Source of the DNA: Bacillota bacterium
Lineage (GTDB): Bacteria > Bacillota > Clostridia > Acetivibrionales > DTU013
Direction of reading: 5' to 3'
DNA length: 64,000 nt
Assembly: GCA_023411645.1 (NCBI GenBank)
Contig: JAEYON010000002.1
Location: 1-64,000 of the forward strand
Made by a program: the position numbers and the translations under genes. This document shows positions 44,961 through 54,441 of this stretch, piece after piece. The notes beneath the pieces are model-generated. The model made no database searches, was not told where the DNA came from, and worked only from the letters and a program-made list of their open reading frames with translations. Numbering within the stretch: position 1 is the stretch's first letter; every line of letters starts with the position of its first letter.

Positions 44961-46028
44961 CTAAACCGTCAGCTTATCAATCAACGCCAACAGCGTGCGG
45001 ACCTCATCTAATGTCGCATCTGCCATATGTGCAATTCTGAATGTCTTTTCCTTCAAATCCCCGTAGCCGTTTGAAATCATATAGCCCTGCTCACCCAACT
45101 TTTTGTTCAAATCTCCTACACTGATCCCCCTTGTGTTTTTTACTGTGGTCAGCGTATTTGATGCGTATTTTTCTTCCGGAAACAGTTCGAATTTCTCCTT
45201 TGCCCATGACCTTACGACCTGCGCCATTTGAAGGTGCCTTGCGAACCTGTTCTCCAGACCCTCCTCTAAGATCCTGTCCAACTGGAAATCCAGTGCAAAC
45301 ATATGAGAAAGTGAAGGGGTTGAAGGATACTGGTAATCCTTCTTGAGTATGTAGCTGTATAATTCAAGCAGATCCAGGTAGGTTCCTCTGAACTGTACCT
45401 TTTGTGCAGCAGCGGCTGCTTTTTCCGAGAAGGAGCATATGGCCATTCCCGGCGGCAGTCCCAGGCACTTCTGAGTGGATGTTATACAGATATCCACGCC
45501 AAGCGCATCCACGTCAATTTTTGTCCCGCCCATGGAGCTGACGGCGTCCATACACCAAATCACCTCAGGATACTTGCGCATCACCTGTGCGATCTCCTCT
45601 GCAGGGTTCATCACACCGGTGGAAGTTTCATTATGTGTAATGGTAATCAGATCATACTTGCCTGTGGAAAGTGCCTGATCCACCATGTCAGGAGTCGTAG
45701 GCTTTCCGGGCTCGGAGGTGAAGAGATCGGCCGGTACGTTGTTGGAGGTTGCCATCTTGTACCATCTGTCTCCAAAGGCTCCTACTGAGAACATTGCTGC
45801 CCTCTTTGTTGTACAGGAGCGGACTGCTCCTTCCATCAGACCGCTGCCTGAGGAAGTCGATAGTAATATGGTACTCTTTGTGTACATCAGCTTTTGCAGT
45901 TTCTCTGAAATCCCCCGTTGAAGAACGGATGCATCCTTCGTCCTGTGCCCGATCATCGGGGCCGCCATTCTTTGAAGCACATCTTCTCTTACCTCTACAG
46001 GTCCGGGTATAAATAACTTTTTATGCAT
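44961..46028 (-). CDS. Class V aminotransferase (serine/alanine-glyoxylate or phosphoserine type)
   Basis: A 355-residue PLP enzyme: FIPGPVEV at the start, Asp161 (CMDAVSSMGG) for the pyridine nitrogen, and the PLP Lys187 in TSTQKCLGLPPG. It belongs to the AGXT/SPT group. In several clostridia and archaea such a protein next to serA replaces the classical SerC in making phosphoserine, and that is the likely job here. Alanine-glyoxylate or serine-glyoxylate exchange is the alternative and would explain control by glycine. A glycine riboswitch and a near-consensus promoter precede it. Confidence 0.9.
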   Translation of the reverse strand: MHKKLFIPGPVEVREDVLQRMAAPMIGHRTKDASVLQRGISEKLQKLMYTKSTILLSTSSGSGLMEGAVRSCTTKRAAMFSVGAFGDRWYKMATSNNVPADLFTSEPGKPTTPDMVDQALSTGKYDLITITHNETSTGVMNPAEEIAQVMRKYPEVIWCMDAVSSMGGTKIDVDALGVDICITSTQKCLGLPPGMAICSFSEKAAAAAQKVQFRGTYLDLLELYSYILKKDYQYPSTPSLSHMFALDFQLDRILEEGLENRFARHLQMAQVVRSWAKEKFELFPEEKYASNTLTTVKNTRGISVGDLNKKLGEQGYMISNGYGDLKEKTFRIAHMADATLDEVRTLLALIDKLTV

Positions 46029-46138
46029 TTACATTCCTCCTAAGAAAACTCTCACCAACTGAACATAAATAATAAAATAAAAGATCAAATCCCGAATAAG
46101 ACCTGACCTCAAAACATGCGCAATAAAATGCTGCATTC

Positions 46139-46220
46139 GCTCTGTCCTTTTGCCTGAGAGATTAAGCTTTTTCAGCCTTGCCCCTTCGGCGCCGTCATGG
46201 TCTCTCCAGAGATTCGTCCC
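46139..46220 (-). ncRNA. Glycine riboswitch, single aptamer
   Basis: The minus strand contains GGGACGAATCTCTGGAGAGA, GGCGCCGAAGGGGCAA, a short variable stem (AAGCTGAAAAAGCTT region), and CTCTCAGGCAAAAGGACAGA. These are the conserved glycine-aptamer blocks in order. Only one full aptamer is seen; partial helices on either side may act as a ghost aptamer. It lies in the leader of the aminotransferase-serA genes, 110 bases before the start codon. A weak stem (AGGTC/GATCT) followed by a T-rich stretch downstream might be the expression platform. Confidence 0.92.
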
Positions 46221-46297
46221 AACAAGGTCGCTTAAACTCCCTCATCGTTCATTCGACAATATTCTTTTTTCATCAACTTTTGTAAAAGTTTAGATTT

Positions 46298-46326
46298 ATT
46301 ATAATGAATGGGTATAGTGTTGTCAA
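46298..46326 (-). promoter_or_regulatory. Predicted promoter of the glycine-riboswitch operon
   Basis: TTGACA (46326-46321) and TATAAT (46303-46298) on the minus strand, spacer exactly 17: full sigma-A consensus. A perfect 7-bp dyad AACTTTT-GT-AAAAGTT (46275-46290) sits at the expected start of transcription. The remaining 46341-46543 holds no gene I can support. Confidence 0.85.
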
Positions 46327-46543
46327 GCAATAATTAATTTTTTAACGAAGTAGAAAATTGCGTGTTTTCTTCAAAAACAGGCCGCTATATGGGGACACCT
46401 GCCCTTGTTGTGAGAATTCTGCCCGAAGCACGCGTTCATGAGATATGGTTGACAAGCTGAACACATACCTGCTATCCGGGATAAAGGAATTCTGGGTAGT
46501 TGCCCCCAAACAGAAGACCGTACTCGTTTATGTTTTTCAGTAT

Positions 46544-46975
46544 TTACCCCAAAAAATCCTTCAGGCGCTGCACATTATTTTCCTCAAACTTGAGTAGCCG
46601 CTCCATTAAGCTTTTAATGTCCTGTTCCGCATCATCATATTTTTTTATGTTCTTTATTGCGTTGATAATTCCCATATTGCTTCCGACCATCAGCATTTCA
46701 GCGATATGGGAAGAGGATTTGTCTGTCAGAGTCTGCATATTTATCATCAAATATGTTCTAAGCTTTTCAAACGCCCCAATTCCCTTCTCATCATATCCGC
46801 TGCTATTAAGCATTTTTCCTGCTTCACTGTGTATCGCTTCATATTCCTTTTGTTGTAATTCCAGATGCTTTTTGAATTCTTCGTCTTCGACTATACCGAT
46901 TAATTGTCTGATCGTATCAACACCCATTTGTGAATTTTGATAGACAAAGTTCAATAGTTCTGCATTTCCATTCAT
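46544..46975 (-). CDS. Small helical protein of unknown function (ferritin-like bundle predicted)
   Basis: A 143-residue protein that is helical throughout, with four amphipathic stretches separated by short turns (residues about 5-25, 28-55, 63-95, 100-142). Glu/His placements (EYEAIHSEAGK, SSHIAEM) could suit a ferritin-like or coat-associated bundle. I do not recognise a named family with certainty. The ribosome binding site AAAGGAGTG is good, and codon usage fits the neighbours. It stands alone between the riboswitch operon and lysA. Confidence 0.75.
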   Translation of the reverse strand: MNGNAELLNFVYQNSQMGVDTIRQLIGIVEDEEFKKHLELQQKEYEAIHSEAGKMLNSSGYDEKGIGAFEKLRTYLMINMQTLTDKSSSHIAEMLMVGSNMGIINAIKNIKKYDDAEQDIKSLMERLLKFEENNVQRLKDFLG

Positions 46976-47033
46976 TCTCTTTACACTCCTTTATACTATG
47001 GTCGCGATCCAGTTATTGTGGACTCGCCGCATA

Positions 47034-47074
47034 AAAAATAGTATACCCGCAATGAGAGCGGGTATACTATTTTT
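47034..47074 (-). terminator. Terminator after lysA (symmetrical)
   Basis: AAAAATAGTATACCCGC (47034-47050) pairs perfectly with GCGGGTATACTATTTTT (47058-47074) over 17 bp, loop of 7. A and T runs at both ends would let it work in either direction; the gene using it is lysA on the minus strand. Confidence 0.93.
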
Positions 47075-47090
47075 CATGTTCAGATCAGAT

Positions 47091-48353
47091 TCAGATTTCA
47101 AATCCGCGCACCAGATCTTCAATGGTATCGCGTCTGCGGATCAACCGTGGCTTGCCATCAAGTCCAATCATCACCTCAGCAGGCCTCATCCTGCTGTTGT
47201 AATTGGACGCCATCGAGTAGCCATAAGCGCCGGCATCCATTATGCCGATCAGATCACCTTCTGTGATCTGTGGAAGCTCCCTGTCCCTGGCCAATATGTC
47301 ACCAGTCTCGCAAATATTCCCCACAACTGTTGCAGGAGCGGTTTCATCTGACTTAATAATTTTATCATCTCTATAAAATTCCATATCGTGATGGGAATCA
47401 TACATCACAGGCCTTGCAAGCACATTAAAGCCGATATCGGTTCCGATGTATTTCTTAGCGCCATTTTGTTTGATACTGTGAACCGTTCCAAGCAGTACGC
47501 TGCTTTCTGCAACCACATAACGTCCAGGCTCCATTTTGATACAGATGTTCCTGCCCTTTCTCTGCATCCACTCGTCAATGACCTGAGTAAGCATTCGGCC
47601 GGTTTCCTTCAGATCCAGTCTTTCCTGTCCATCCTGCTTATGATATGGGATACCGAAGCCGCCGCCCATATCCACAAATTCCAGCTCCGCAAACTGGTCT
47701 GCAATCCCAAGCAGCTGCTTTACACTTTCTAGATAAGGAGTCGCTTCCATAAAAAGCGAACCGATATGCTGGTTGATCCCAACCAACCTCAGATTGAACT
47801 CCTTCAGGATCTCCTTAACCTCGGAAATCAATTCTATATTAACGCCAAATTTGGTGTTTTTTCCAGCGGTGACCACTTTTTCATGATGTCCGGCTCCTAC
47901 CCCTGGATTAAACCTGACAGCAACCCTTCCTCCCGGATTCAGACTGCCGAGCTGGCGAAGCTGAGACAGAGAGTCGCAGCTAACCAGTACCCCCTTATCA
48001 ATGGCGAACTTCATTTCCTCCGCTGATACATTATTGGCCACGAAAAGCAGTTCCTCGGGCTTAAAGCCTGCAGTCAGCAAAAGATGGATTTCTCCCGGTG
48101 ACATTGCGTCGGCATGTAAACCTTCATCTCTGGCTATTTTTAAAATCTCCAGGTTGGAATTTGCCTTTGCGGAATAGTTCGACTTGAAATCAGGGCTGGA
48201 TACCAACGTTGCCATTTCACGGCATCTTTCCCTCAATATTGCCTCATTATAGACATATAAAGGACTTCCGTACTCCTTTAGAAGTTCGGAGGGTTTACTA
48301 TCACCAAAAAATTGTGTTTGCTCTGTAAAGTATTTTTTCATATTGACAACCAT
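47091..48353 (-). CDS. lysA: Diaminopimelate decarboxylase
   Basis: A 420-residue fold-III PLP decarboxylase: PLYVYNEAIL, the PLP Lys63 in YSAKANSN, the GVNIELI and GINQHIGSLF segments, the glycine loop DMGGGFGIP, EPGRYVV, and Cys in VGNICETGD. It converts meso-diaminopimelate to lysine in the cytoplasm, the last step of lysine synthesis. Length is normal. The start could be 48353 or the ATG at 48341; both have purine-rich stretches upstream. It has its own consensus-like promoter and strong terminator, so it is a single-gene unit. Confidence 0.95.
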   Translation of the reverse strand: MVVNMKKYFTEQTQFFGDSKPSELLKEYGSPLYVYNEAILRERCREMATLVSSPDFKSNYSAKANSNLEILKIARDEGLHADAMSPGEIHLLLTAGFKPEELLFVANNVSAEEMKFAIDKGVLVSCDSLSQLRQLGSLNPGGRVAVRFNPGVGAGHHEKVVTAGKNTKFGVNIELISEVKEILKEFNLRLVGINQHIGSLFMEATPYLESVKQLLGIADQFAELEFVDMGGGFGIPYHKQDGQERLDLKETGRMLTQVIDEWMQRKGRNICIKMEPGRYVVAESSVLLGTVHSIKQNGAKKYIGTDIGFNVLARPVMYDSHHDMEFYRDDKIIKSDETAPATVVGNICETGDILARDRELPQITEGDLIGIMDAGAYGYSMASNYNSRMRPAEVMIGLDGKPRLIRRRDTIEDLVRGFEI

Positions 48354-48394
48354 ACCTCATCATCTCTTCCCGTAAAGTGGTATTAATTAGTACC

Positions 48395-48423
48395 AATATA
48401 CAGCAGACGATATTTCTTGTCAA
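48395..48423 (-). promoter_or_regulatory. Predicted lysA promoter
   Basis: TTGACA (48423-48418) and TATATT (48400-48395) on the minus strand, 17-base spacing, starting just inside the intergenic gap after the chemoreceptor gene. No L-box (lysine riboswitch) is present in the short leader. Confidence 0.8.
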
Positions 48424-48425
48424 TC

Positions 48426-50510
48426 TCACACTTTAAACCTTGAAACACTCTCTGTCAGACTTTCTGAGCTTTTCTTTGCCGCTTCCATCAATTCCGAGAC
48501 CTTGGATGCCTTTTCCTTTACGTCCAGAGCTTTTTGAGAAATACTCTGGGTTCCCATGGCTTCTTCGTTGTTTGAGACGCTAACTTCATTTATAGCTGTG
48601 ACCATATTCTGAATTGATGCAAGTAATTCCTCAGAAGTTACCGAAAAATCGGTGACAAGGTCTTGAATAGACACCGCATCACTATAATACTGCTCCCCAA
48701 TTTCCACCATTGATTCATAATCATTGATAACCTTTGTGTCAATGAAATTTAGAGTTTTCTCCGAACACGTAGCAAGGTTTTCAACCGACGTTATAACTTC
48801 CATGGTGACATCTCGGATTTTTGCGACGGTATTTTTTGAATTCTCCGCAAGTCTTCGGATTTCATTGGCTACAACCCCAAACCCCTTACCCGCTTCTCCT
48901 GCCCTGGCTGCTTCAATTGAAGCATTCAGTGATAGCAGGTTTGTCTGCTCGGCTATCTGAAGTATTGTCTTAGTCAAAACATTTATTTTTTCAACCGCTT
49001 TGGATTGCTCCATTGCCTTTCGCATCTCTGAATCCATATCGTTACAAATATCATGGGCCGCATTTTTAGAATCAATCGCAGTCTCTTTTAAATCCTGTGC
49101 CCGTTTGCTTATCTGGTAGGCTGCAGCTGCTCCATTCTGCGCTTTTTCTGCAATTGACCTCACCTTAATTTCAATCTCAGCCGACGACGCACTCATCTCT
49201 TCTGTAGAAGCAGCCGTTTCCTCGGCCACACCGGACATTTCTTCAGTGGTGGCAGATACTTCAGCAATTCTCCCGGATAATTCTAGCAAATTTTCTGACG
49301 ATATAAGAATACTCTCCTTAACGCTATGAACAAGGCCAGATGTTTGTTCGATCAAACGTCTCATATTAGAAATCATCGAATTAATGCTATTTGTTAGATC
49401 ACCGAATTCATCATGCCGTTCAGAAAACAAGTTTACGGTGAGATCTCCGCAAGCAGCTTGTCCTGAGGCTTTGATAATACTTCTAATAGTTCTGCTCATG
49501 CTGTTTGCCATAAGGATACCTATTCCCGAGGAAATCATTACGGCAAGAATGATGAAAATAGCAGTTATAAGTATAATCTGCTTTGCTGAAGCATTCAATT
49601 CGGAGGTCGGTATCAAACCGATTATTGTATATCCGGAATTTCCTATATTGGAGTAAGTCATTAGGTAATATTCGCCTTTGTATTTTACTTCAGAAGAACC
49701 ATTTTCATTTTGATTTGATATAATATCGTTATAAAAATTCTGATCCGAAATTAAAACACTATTATTATCAGTACCGTTATTTGCAAAGTCGGTTTTATCG
49801 GGGCTTACAAGATGTACCTCTCCTCCATTGCCAAGCTTCATGCCGTCCAGAAATTCCTGTATCAGATCCATTTTTAGGTCTATAATCAATATGCCTATCA
49901 AATCTCCGGTAGATGTACTTTTAATTTCCTTCAAAGCAGTAACCGAGTAACTTTTTCCCGTAATTTTCAGTTTGTCGTCAATCTCTTTATGGGAACCCAG
50001 CCATACGGTTCTTCCCTTCATTTTCTCTATTTCCTTATACAAACTAAAACTCTTTACGGTGTTGATGTCAAAATCCGATGACGTTTTCAATCCTGAAGGA
50101 AGTATGGATTTATCGCCGTCACCTATTAGATAAATGTTTGAGACATACTTGTTTGTTGATGAAATATTTAGTAAGTCATTGGACACGTTTCTGTAAAGTT
50201 CAGCAGCTGCAACCGGGTCTTTGCTGCTGTCTGAGGTATCCGAGAGATAATCGCGGATATCATTTTTAACAAGAAGCTGAAAACTAAGGTCTTCTATTGA
50301 TGAGTAGACAACATCCAGATATTTGCCTCCGTTTTCCATAGTTGCGACTGTCGATTGTTGAGCAACTTTACGTATAGCATTTGACGCACTTGAATAGGAT
50401 ATTATTCCAAGAATCATTAGAAAAGCAATCGGGACGGCAAAAACAGATATGAGCTTTGATCGAATTGTCTTTATTCTCAGAGATTTCAATGCCAATTTTA
50501 AAATCGCCAT
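48426..50510 (-). CDS. Transmembrane methyl-accepting chemotaxis protein (dCache-like)
   Basis: A 694-residue chemoreceptor: an N-terminal membrane helix (about residues 20-42), an extracellular sensor of about 260 residues in a Cache-like layout ([33 protein letters not shown]), a second helix (about 298-320), HAMP, and the signalling domain with [20 protein letters not shown]. It follows the sugar ABC transporter by 76 bases without a visible terminator, so it may be co-transcribed and steer the cell towards the same substrate. The start is set at 50510 (GGAAGG upstream) instead of 50543. Confidence 0.9.
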   Translation of the reverse strand: MAILKLALKSLRIKTIRSKLISVFAVPIAFLMILGIISYSSASNAIRKVAQQSTVATMENGGKYLDVVYSSIEDLSFQLLVKNDIRDYLSDTSDSSKDPVAAAELYRNVSNDLLNISSTNKYVSNIYLIGDGDKSILPSGLKTSSDFDINTVKSFSLYKEIEKMKGRTVWLGSHKEIDDKLKITGKSYSVTALKEIKSTSTGDLIGILIIDLKMDLIQEFLDGMKLGNGGEVHLVSPDKTDFANNGTDNNSVLISDQNFYNDIISNQNENGSSEVKYKGEYYLMTYSNIGNSGYTIIGLIPTSELNASAKQIILITAIFIILAVMISSGIGILMANSMSRTIRSIIKASGQAACGDLTVNLFSERHDEFGDLTNSINSMISNMRRLIEQTSGLVHSVKESILISSENLLELSGRIAEVSATTEEMSGVAEETAASTEEMSASSAEIEIKVRSIAEKAQNGAAAAYQISKRAQDLKETAIDSKNAAHDICNDMDSEMRKAMEQSKAVEKINVLTKTILQIAEQTNLLSLNASIEAARAGEAGKGFGVVANEIRRLAENSKNTVAKIRDVTMEVITSVENLATCSEKTLNFIDTKVINDYESMVEIGEQYYSDAVSIQDLVTDFSVTSEELLASIQNMVTAINEVSVSNNEEAMGTQSISQKALDVKEKASKVSELMEAAKKSSESLTESVSRFKV

Positions 50511-50586
50511 AACTAATACCTTCCCTTCGAATAACTTGAGCATCCGTTAATTCTATATGATAAAACTTACAGTAACTTAAATAACA

Positions 50587-51705
50587 TCATGTTCTAATAT
50601 CTGTATTAGATTTTTTGCTCTTTGTCTTTATCCATTCCGGCAGCATAAGCTTGAAGCCGCCTTTTTCGCGAAGGGCGATAACAACACTCTGAAGCAAAAT
50701 AAAGAAGCATAGCATAAGCCCGGTAGTAATACTCTGCCAATATGGCTCCCTTAGCCCCGAAGTAACCACAATACTGGTCATGGTCTTTAAAATAAGCACT
50801 CCGAAAAGCGTACCGACTACACTGCCAACGCCTCCCGTTAATAATGTCCCACCGATAATTGCAGATGCAATAGCCTGAATTTCTGCAGCGGTAGCATTTG
50901 CAGCGTCTCCTGCACCTGTATGCAGCAGATATACAAAACCGGCTATTCCAGAAAATAGCCCGGCCAGCAAATAAGAATAGAATTTTGTGCGTTTCACATT
51001 AATACCTAGCATTAACGCACTTTGTTTATTACCTCCTACCGCATAAAGATTGCGCCCGAATCGCGTCCACTTAAGAATTACCGCTACAGCTAATACAACA
51101 GCTAAAGCTACTATTACACCAAGCTCAATTTTGGCGGGAATAAAATTACCTGCCTTTCCATAATAACCTATCCCAGGAATTTCGAAACGAAATTGCTTAA
51201 GGGCGACAAATGCTTCCTGTACCGCTGTTCGCGGAATGGCGCTGACTATTGTTATCATGCCCTTTGCAAAGAACATGCCGGCTAATGTGACAATAAAGGG
51301 CTGTATATCCAAATATGATATCAATATCCCCTGAATCAGTCCAAACGCCAGCCCTATACCCAAAGCTATGGCCAACGAGCCTATTACGCTGCCGCTATGG
51401 TCGTCCAGATAAACGATACAAACCATAGTCACAAGCGCGGTTACGCCTCCACCTGAAATATCAATGCCGCCTGCTATCATAACTACAGTCAATCCGCAGG
51501 CAATAACGATCAAAAAAGCGTTGTTATTGAAAAGATCAAGGAACTGCTGAGGATTCAAGAACCCGCCGCCCCAGACAAGCATAGCCAGTACATACATGCC
51601 AAAGAAGGTGCAGATTGTTATTCTCAAAAGTAAGCTTGTGTTGGAAATTGACTCCCTGTTTTTCTTCCCGGATATTCCGGTAAATAAACCTCTAAAATTT
51701 ATCAT
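50587..51705 (-). CDS. Sugar ABC transporter permease (YjfF-like)
   Basis: A 372-residue permease with about ten hydrophobic segments and the branched-chain/ribose-type permease signatures GGIDISGGGVTALV and GRNLYAVGGNKQSALMLGI. The closest known type is YjfF of the E. coli galactofuranose importer. It pairs with the second permease upstream, overlapping it by four bases (ATGA). The extended C-terminus (about 30 polar residues) is somewhat longer than usual. Confidence 0.9.
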   Translation of the reverse strand: MINFRGLFTGISGKKNRESISNTSLLLRITICTFFGMYVLAMLVWGGGFLNPQQFLDLFNNNAFLIVIACGLTVVMIAGGIDISGGGVTALVTMVCIVYLDDHSGSVIGSLAIALGIGLAFGLIQGILISYLDIQPFIVTLAGMFFAKGMITIVSAIPRTAVQEAFVALKQFRFEIPGIGYYGKAGNFIPAKIELGVIVALAVVLAVAVILKWTRFGRNLYAVGGNKQSALMLGINVKRTKFYSYLLAGLFSGIAGFVYLLHTGAGDAANATAAEIQAIASAIIGGTLLTGGVGSVVGTLFGVLILKTMTSIVVTSGLREPYWQSITTGLMLCFFILLQSVVIALREKGGFKLMLPEWIKTKSKKSNTDIRT

Positions 51706-52787
51706 ATCGTTAATTCTCCGTTATTTTCGCAATTCTCTGTTGTTTTTGCCGGCTTTTTAAACAGCCTGTCACGCAACTGAAGGACATACTCCTTTACAAT
51801 CGGCGAACTAATTACAACAATAGCTATAATAACAATTGCCTTATAAGCTTTTACCGCTGTTGAAGGAACCTTCATGGCATAAAGCGTAACTGTTAACGCT
51901 TGAATAATGAATGCCCCTATCACTGAGCCGGCCAAATTAAATTTTCCGCCCCCAAGGGAATTGCCTCCTATTGCGACTGCCAAAATGGCGTCCATCTCAA
52001 TATCCAGCAGGAGGGTTTCGTGGTTTATAAGTCCGATTCTGCAGACGTTGATACAGCCCGAAATTGCAACGCAAACACCCAGTATCATAAAAGATAGCAG
52101 TTTTATCAGGGCAGCGTTGACTCCGTTTAGGCGTGCGGATTTTTCGTTGATTCCAACCGCCTGTGTATATAACCCGAGATTGGTAAATCTTAAGATAAGC
52201 CAGATAAGCACCCCGAACAATATCATGATCATAATGGGCGTAGGTATGGGGACACCAGGTATAAAACCTCCAATAGCAACTAGCAGAGGGCTTGAAACAG
52301 TAGGCGTAGCCCCGCCATTTATCCAATAAGCAATGGATCGACCTGCAGAAAACAATATTAATGTCGCAATCATTGGCTGAACCTTGAATGCCGCAACCAA
52401 TGTTCCGTTGAATAAGCCAAAAAGAATTGCAACAACGCAGCTTGCCAAAAAGGCTACAAGAATAACTGGGATTGTAATTTGATTCCCTCGAAGCACACTG
52501 ACAAAAATACTGCCCGCTATAGCCGCCGCCGCGCCAACGCTGATATCCTGTCCTCTTGACGATGCAGTTACCAGCGTCATACCGATTGCCAAGATAGAAA
52601 GCTCAGATGCACCATTTATGATACTGATCAAATTCCCTGAGAGAACGGTGTCTCCTTCGTTGTTGGTAATAATTGATATCGAGAAAAATCTAAAATCCCT
52701 GATTAAATTAAAGACAATCAGCAGAAAAAGCGCAAATAATGGGACAATCAATTGAGACCTTGCAAATTTATTCAAACCCTTAGCCAT
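51702..52787 (-). CDS. Sugar ABC transporter permease (YtfT-like)
   Basis: A 361-residue permease of the same superfamily: SRGQDISVGAAAAIAGSIF and GLYTQAVGINEKSARLNGVN are the conserved blocks. Two different permeases in one operon is characteristic of the YtfT/YjfF (galactofuranose) layout, where ribose or xylose systems use one. It overlaps the ATPase gene by eight bases and the next permease by four. Confidence 0.9.
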   Translation of the reverse strand: MAKGLNKFARSQLIVPLFALFLLIVFNLIRDFRFFSISIITNNEGDTVLSGNLISIINGASELSILAIGMTLVTASSRGQDISVGAAAAIAGSIFVSVLRGNQITIPVILVAFLASCVVAILFGLFNGTLVAAFKVQPMIATLILFSAGRSIAYWINGGATPTVSSPLLVAIGGFIPGVPIPTPIMIMILFGVLIWLILRFTNLGLYTQAVGINEKSARLNGVNAALIKLLSFMILGVCVAISGCINVCRIGLINHETLLLDIEMDAILAVAIGGNSLGGGKFNLAGSVIGAFIIQALTVTLYAMKVPSTAVKAYKAIVIIAIVVISSPIVKEYVLQLRDRLFKKPAKTTENCENNGELTI

Positions 52788-54300
52788 TTTGAGCTGCCTC
52801 CCCTGCTATCGTATGCATAATTTTTGCCTGTGTCATGTCCTCGCCTCTCAATTCGCCAACTATATTACGATCTCGCATAACGATGAGACGGGAACATGTG
52901 CGAAGCATCTCCTCTATTTCGGATGAAATAAATGTGACGCTGACGCCATCCTCGGCAAGCTTGAGTACAAGCTTCTGTATTTCAACTTTTGTGCCGACGT
53001 CAATACCGCGCGTCGGTTCGTCAAGAATAAGATACTTTGGATTTGTAAGCAGCCAGCGTGCAAGTATTGCCTTTTGCTGATTACCTCCCGAGAGTTGTTT
53101 TATGGGGGTATCAGTTGAAGCAGTTTTTATTCCTAATAATTTGATATACTTATCAGCAAAGTCTTCCGCCTCATTTTTGGAGAATGGCCGAAAAAAGCCC
53201 TTCATTACCTGCAGTGCAAGTATAATATTTTCACGCACTGACAAATCCTCAATGATACCGTCCTGTTTTCTATCCTCAGGAAGATACCCTATACCTTGCT
53301 TCATCGCGTCCCTTGGTTTCTTGATTTTAGCGCTTTTCCCATCTACCGTTACCCTTCCGCCGGTAATTTTATCAGCGCCGAATATAGCACGTACACTTTC
53401 GCTGCGGCCAGAGCCAAGAAGCCCTGTAAAACCGTTTACCTCTCCTTTGAGAATTTTGAAGTCGAAACCTTTTGTACTCCCCGCGCTTGATAAGCCAAAT
53501 GCCTCGTAAACCGGTGTGGCATCCGCCTCGTCCTGAAATGCCTTTCGATTATTCAACCCTGATATGTCATTGAGTTCCTTGCCCAACATCTTTGAAATAA
53601 GCTGCACTCGCGGTAAATCCTTTATTTCGTACTCACCTACGAATTCACCATTTCGTAAAACGGTAATCTTGTCACATATCTCATAGGCCTGATCAAGAAA
53701 ATGTGTTATGAAAATAATGCCAACACCGCGGGACTTTAGTTCGCGCATAAGAGAGAAAAGCTTTTCAACCTCGTGTTCGTCCAGCGAGGAGGTCGGTTCG
53801 TCCAATATAAGTACCCTGCAATCCATGTCCACAGCGCGAGCAATGGCAACCATTTGCTGAACAGCCAGCGAGCAGGTGGAAAGCTGCTGAGCAGCTCTTG
53901 CAGGGATATTAAGTTTGGCGAGTATCTCAGTCGTTTTCCTTTCCATGGAACGCCAATTTACATAACGGTAATTGCCTCGTCCTATAAACATATTCTCGGC
54001 AACTGTAAGGTTAGGACAAAGGGTTATCTCCTGATAAACTGTGCTTATGCCCAAATTCTGAGCCTCTTGAGGCGATTTAACAGATATTTCTTTGTTAAAG
54101 CCCGCCATGTGGATTTGCCCTGAATCTTTCGGAAATACACCTGTCAAGACTTTGATTAAGGTCGACTTTCCGGCTCCATTCTCACCCATCAGGGCATGAA
54201 TCTCGCCTTTGCGAAGAGTGAAATCTACATTTTGCAAGGCTCGTACTCCCGGGAATGATTTGCATATTTTACGCATCGATAAAACAATTTCGTTTTGCAT
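52780..54300 (-). CDS. Sugar ABC transporter ATP-binding protein, duplicated domains (YtfR/RbsA-like)
   Basis: A 506-residue protein with two ABC domains. The first has Walker A GENGAGKSTLIKVLTG, a degenerate signature (STCSLAVQQMVAIARA) and Walker B LILDEPTSSLD; the second has a degenerate Walker A (GLLGSGRSESVRAIFG), signature LSGGNQQKAILARWL and DEPTRGIDVG. This asymmetry is normal for the RbsA/MglA/YtfR class. It drives uptake with the two permeases downstream. The start at 54300 has AAAGGACGG upstream; the longer frame to 54387 is rejected. Confidence 0.93.
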   Translation of the reverse strand: MQNEIVLSMRKICKSFPGVRALQNVDFTLRKGEIHALMGENGAGKSTLIKVLTGVFPKDSGQIHMAGFNKEISVKSPQEAQNLGISTVYQEITLCPNLTVAENMFIGRGNYRYVNWRSMERKTTEILAKLNIPARAAQQLSTCSLAVQQMVAIARAVDMDCRVLILDEPTSSLDEHEVEKLFSLMRELKSRGVGIIFITHFLDQAYEICDKITVLRNGEFVGEYEIKDLPRVQLISKMLGKELNDISGLNNRKAFQDEADATPVYEAFGLSSAGSTKGFDFKILKGEVNGFTGLLGSGRSESVRAIFGADKITGGRVTVDGKSAKIKKPRDAMKQGIGYLPEDRKQDGIIEDLSVRENIILALQVMKGFFRPFSKNEAEDFADKYIKLLGIKTASTDTPIKQLSGGNQQKAILARWLLTNPKYLILDEPTRGIDVGTKVEIQKLVLKLAEDGVSVTFISSEIEEMLRTCSRLIVMRDRNIVGELRGEDMTQAKIMHTIAGEAAQNG

Positions 54301-54441
54301 AGGTACCCGTCCTTTAATGCATTGGTAGTTACATAGAGATGGCAGTGCGAGTATACGGAAAACATCCGTATACTCTGCACCGCACATGCTTGTACATCGT
54401 CAAAAGTCTGATGGGCTCGATGCCCGGTATAATTCTATTGG

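Noticed and set aside
46341..46543. Small gene or mobile-element remnant near GGGGACACCTGCC
   Set aside because: No frame with a ribosome binding site, and the single short resemblance to the repeat family is too weak.
48354..48425. Lysine riboswitch before lysA
   Set aside because: The leader after the predicted promoter is too short, and none of the L-box motifs is visible.
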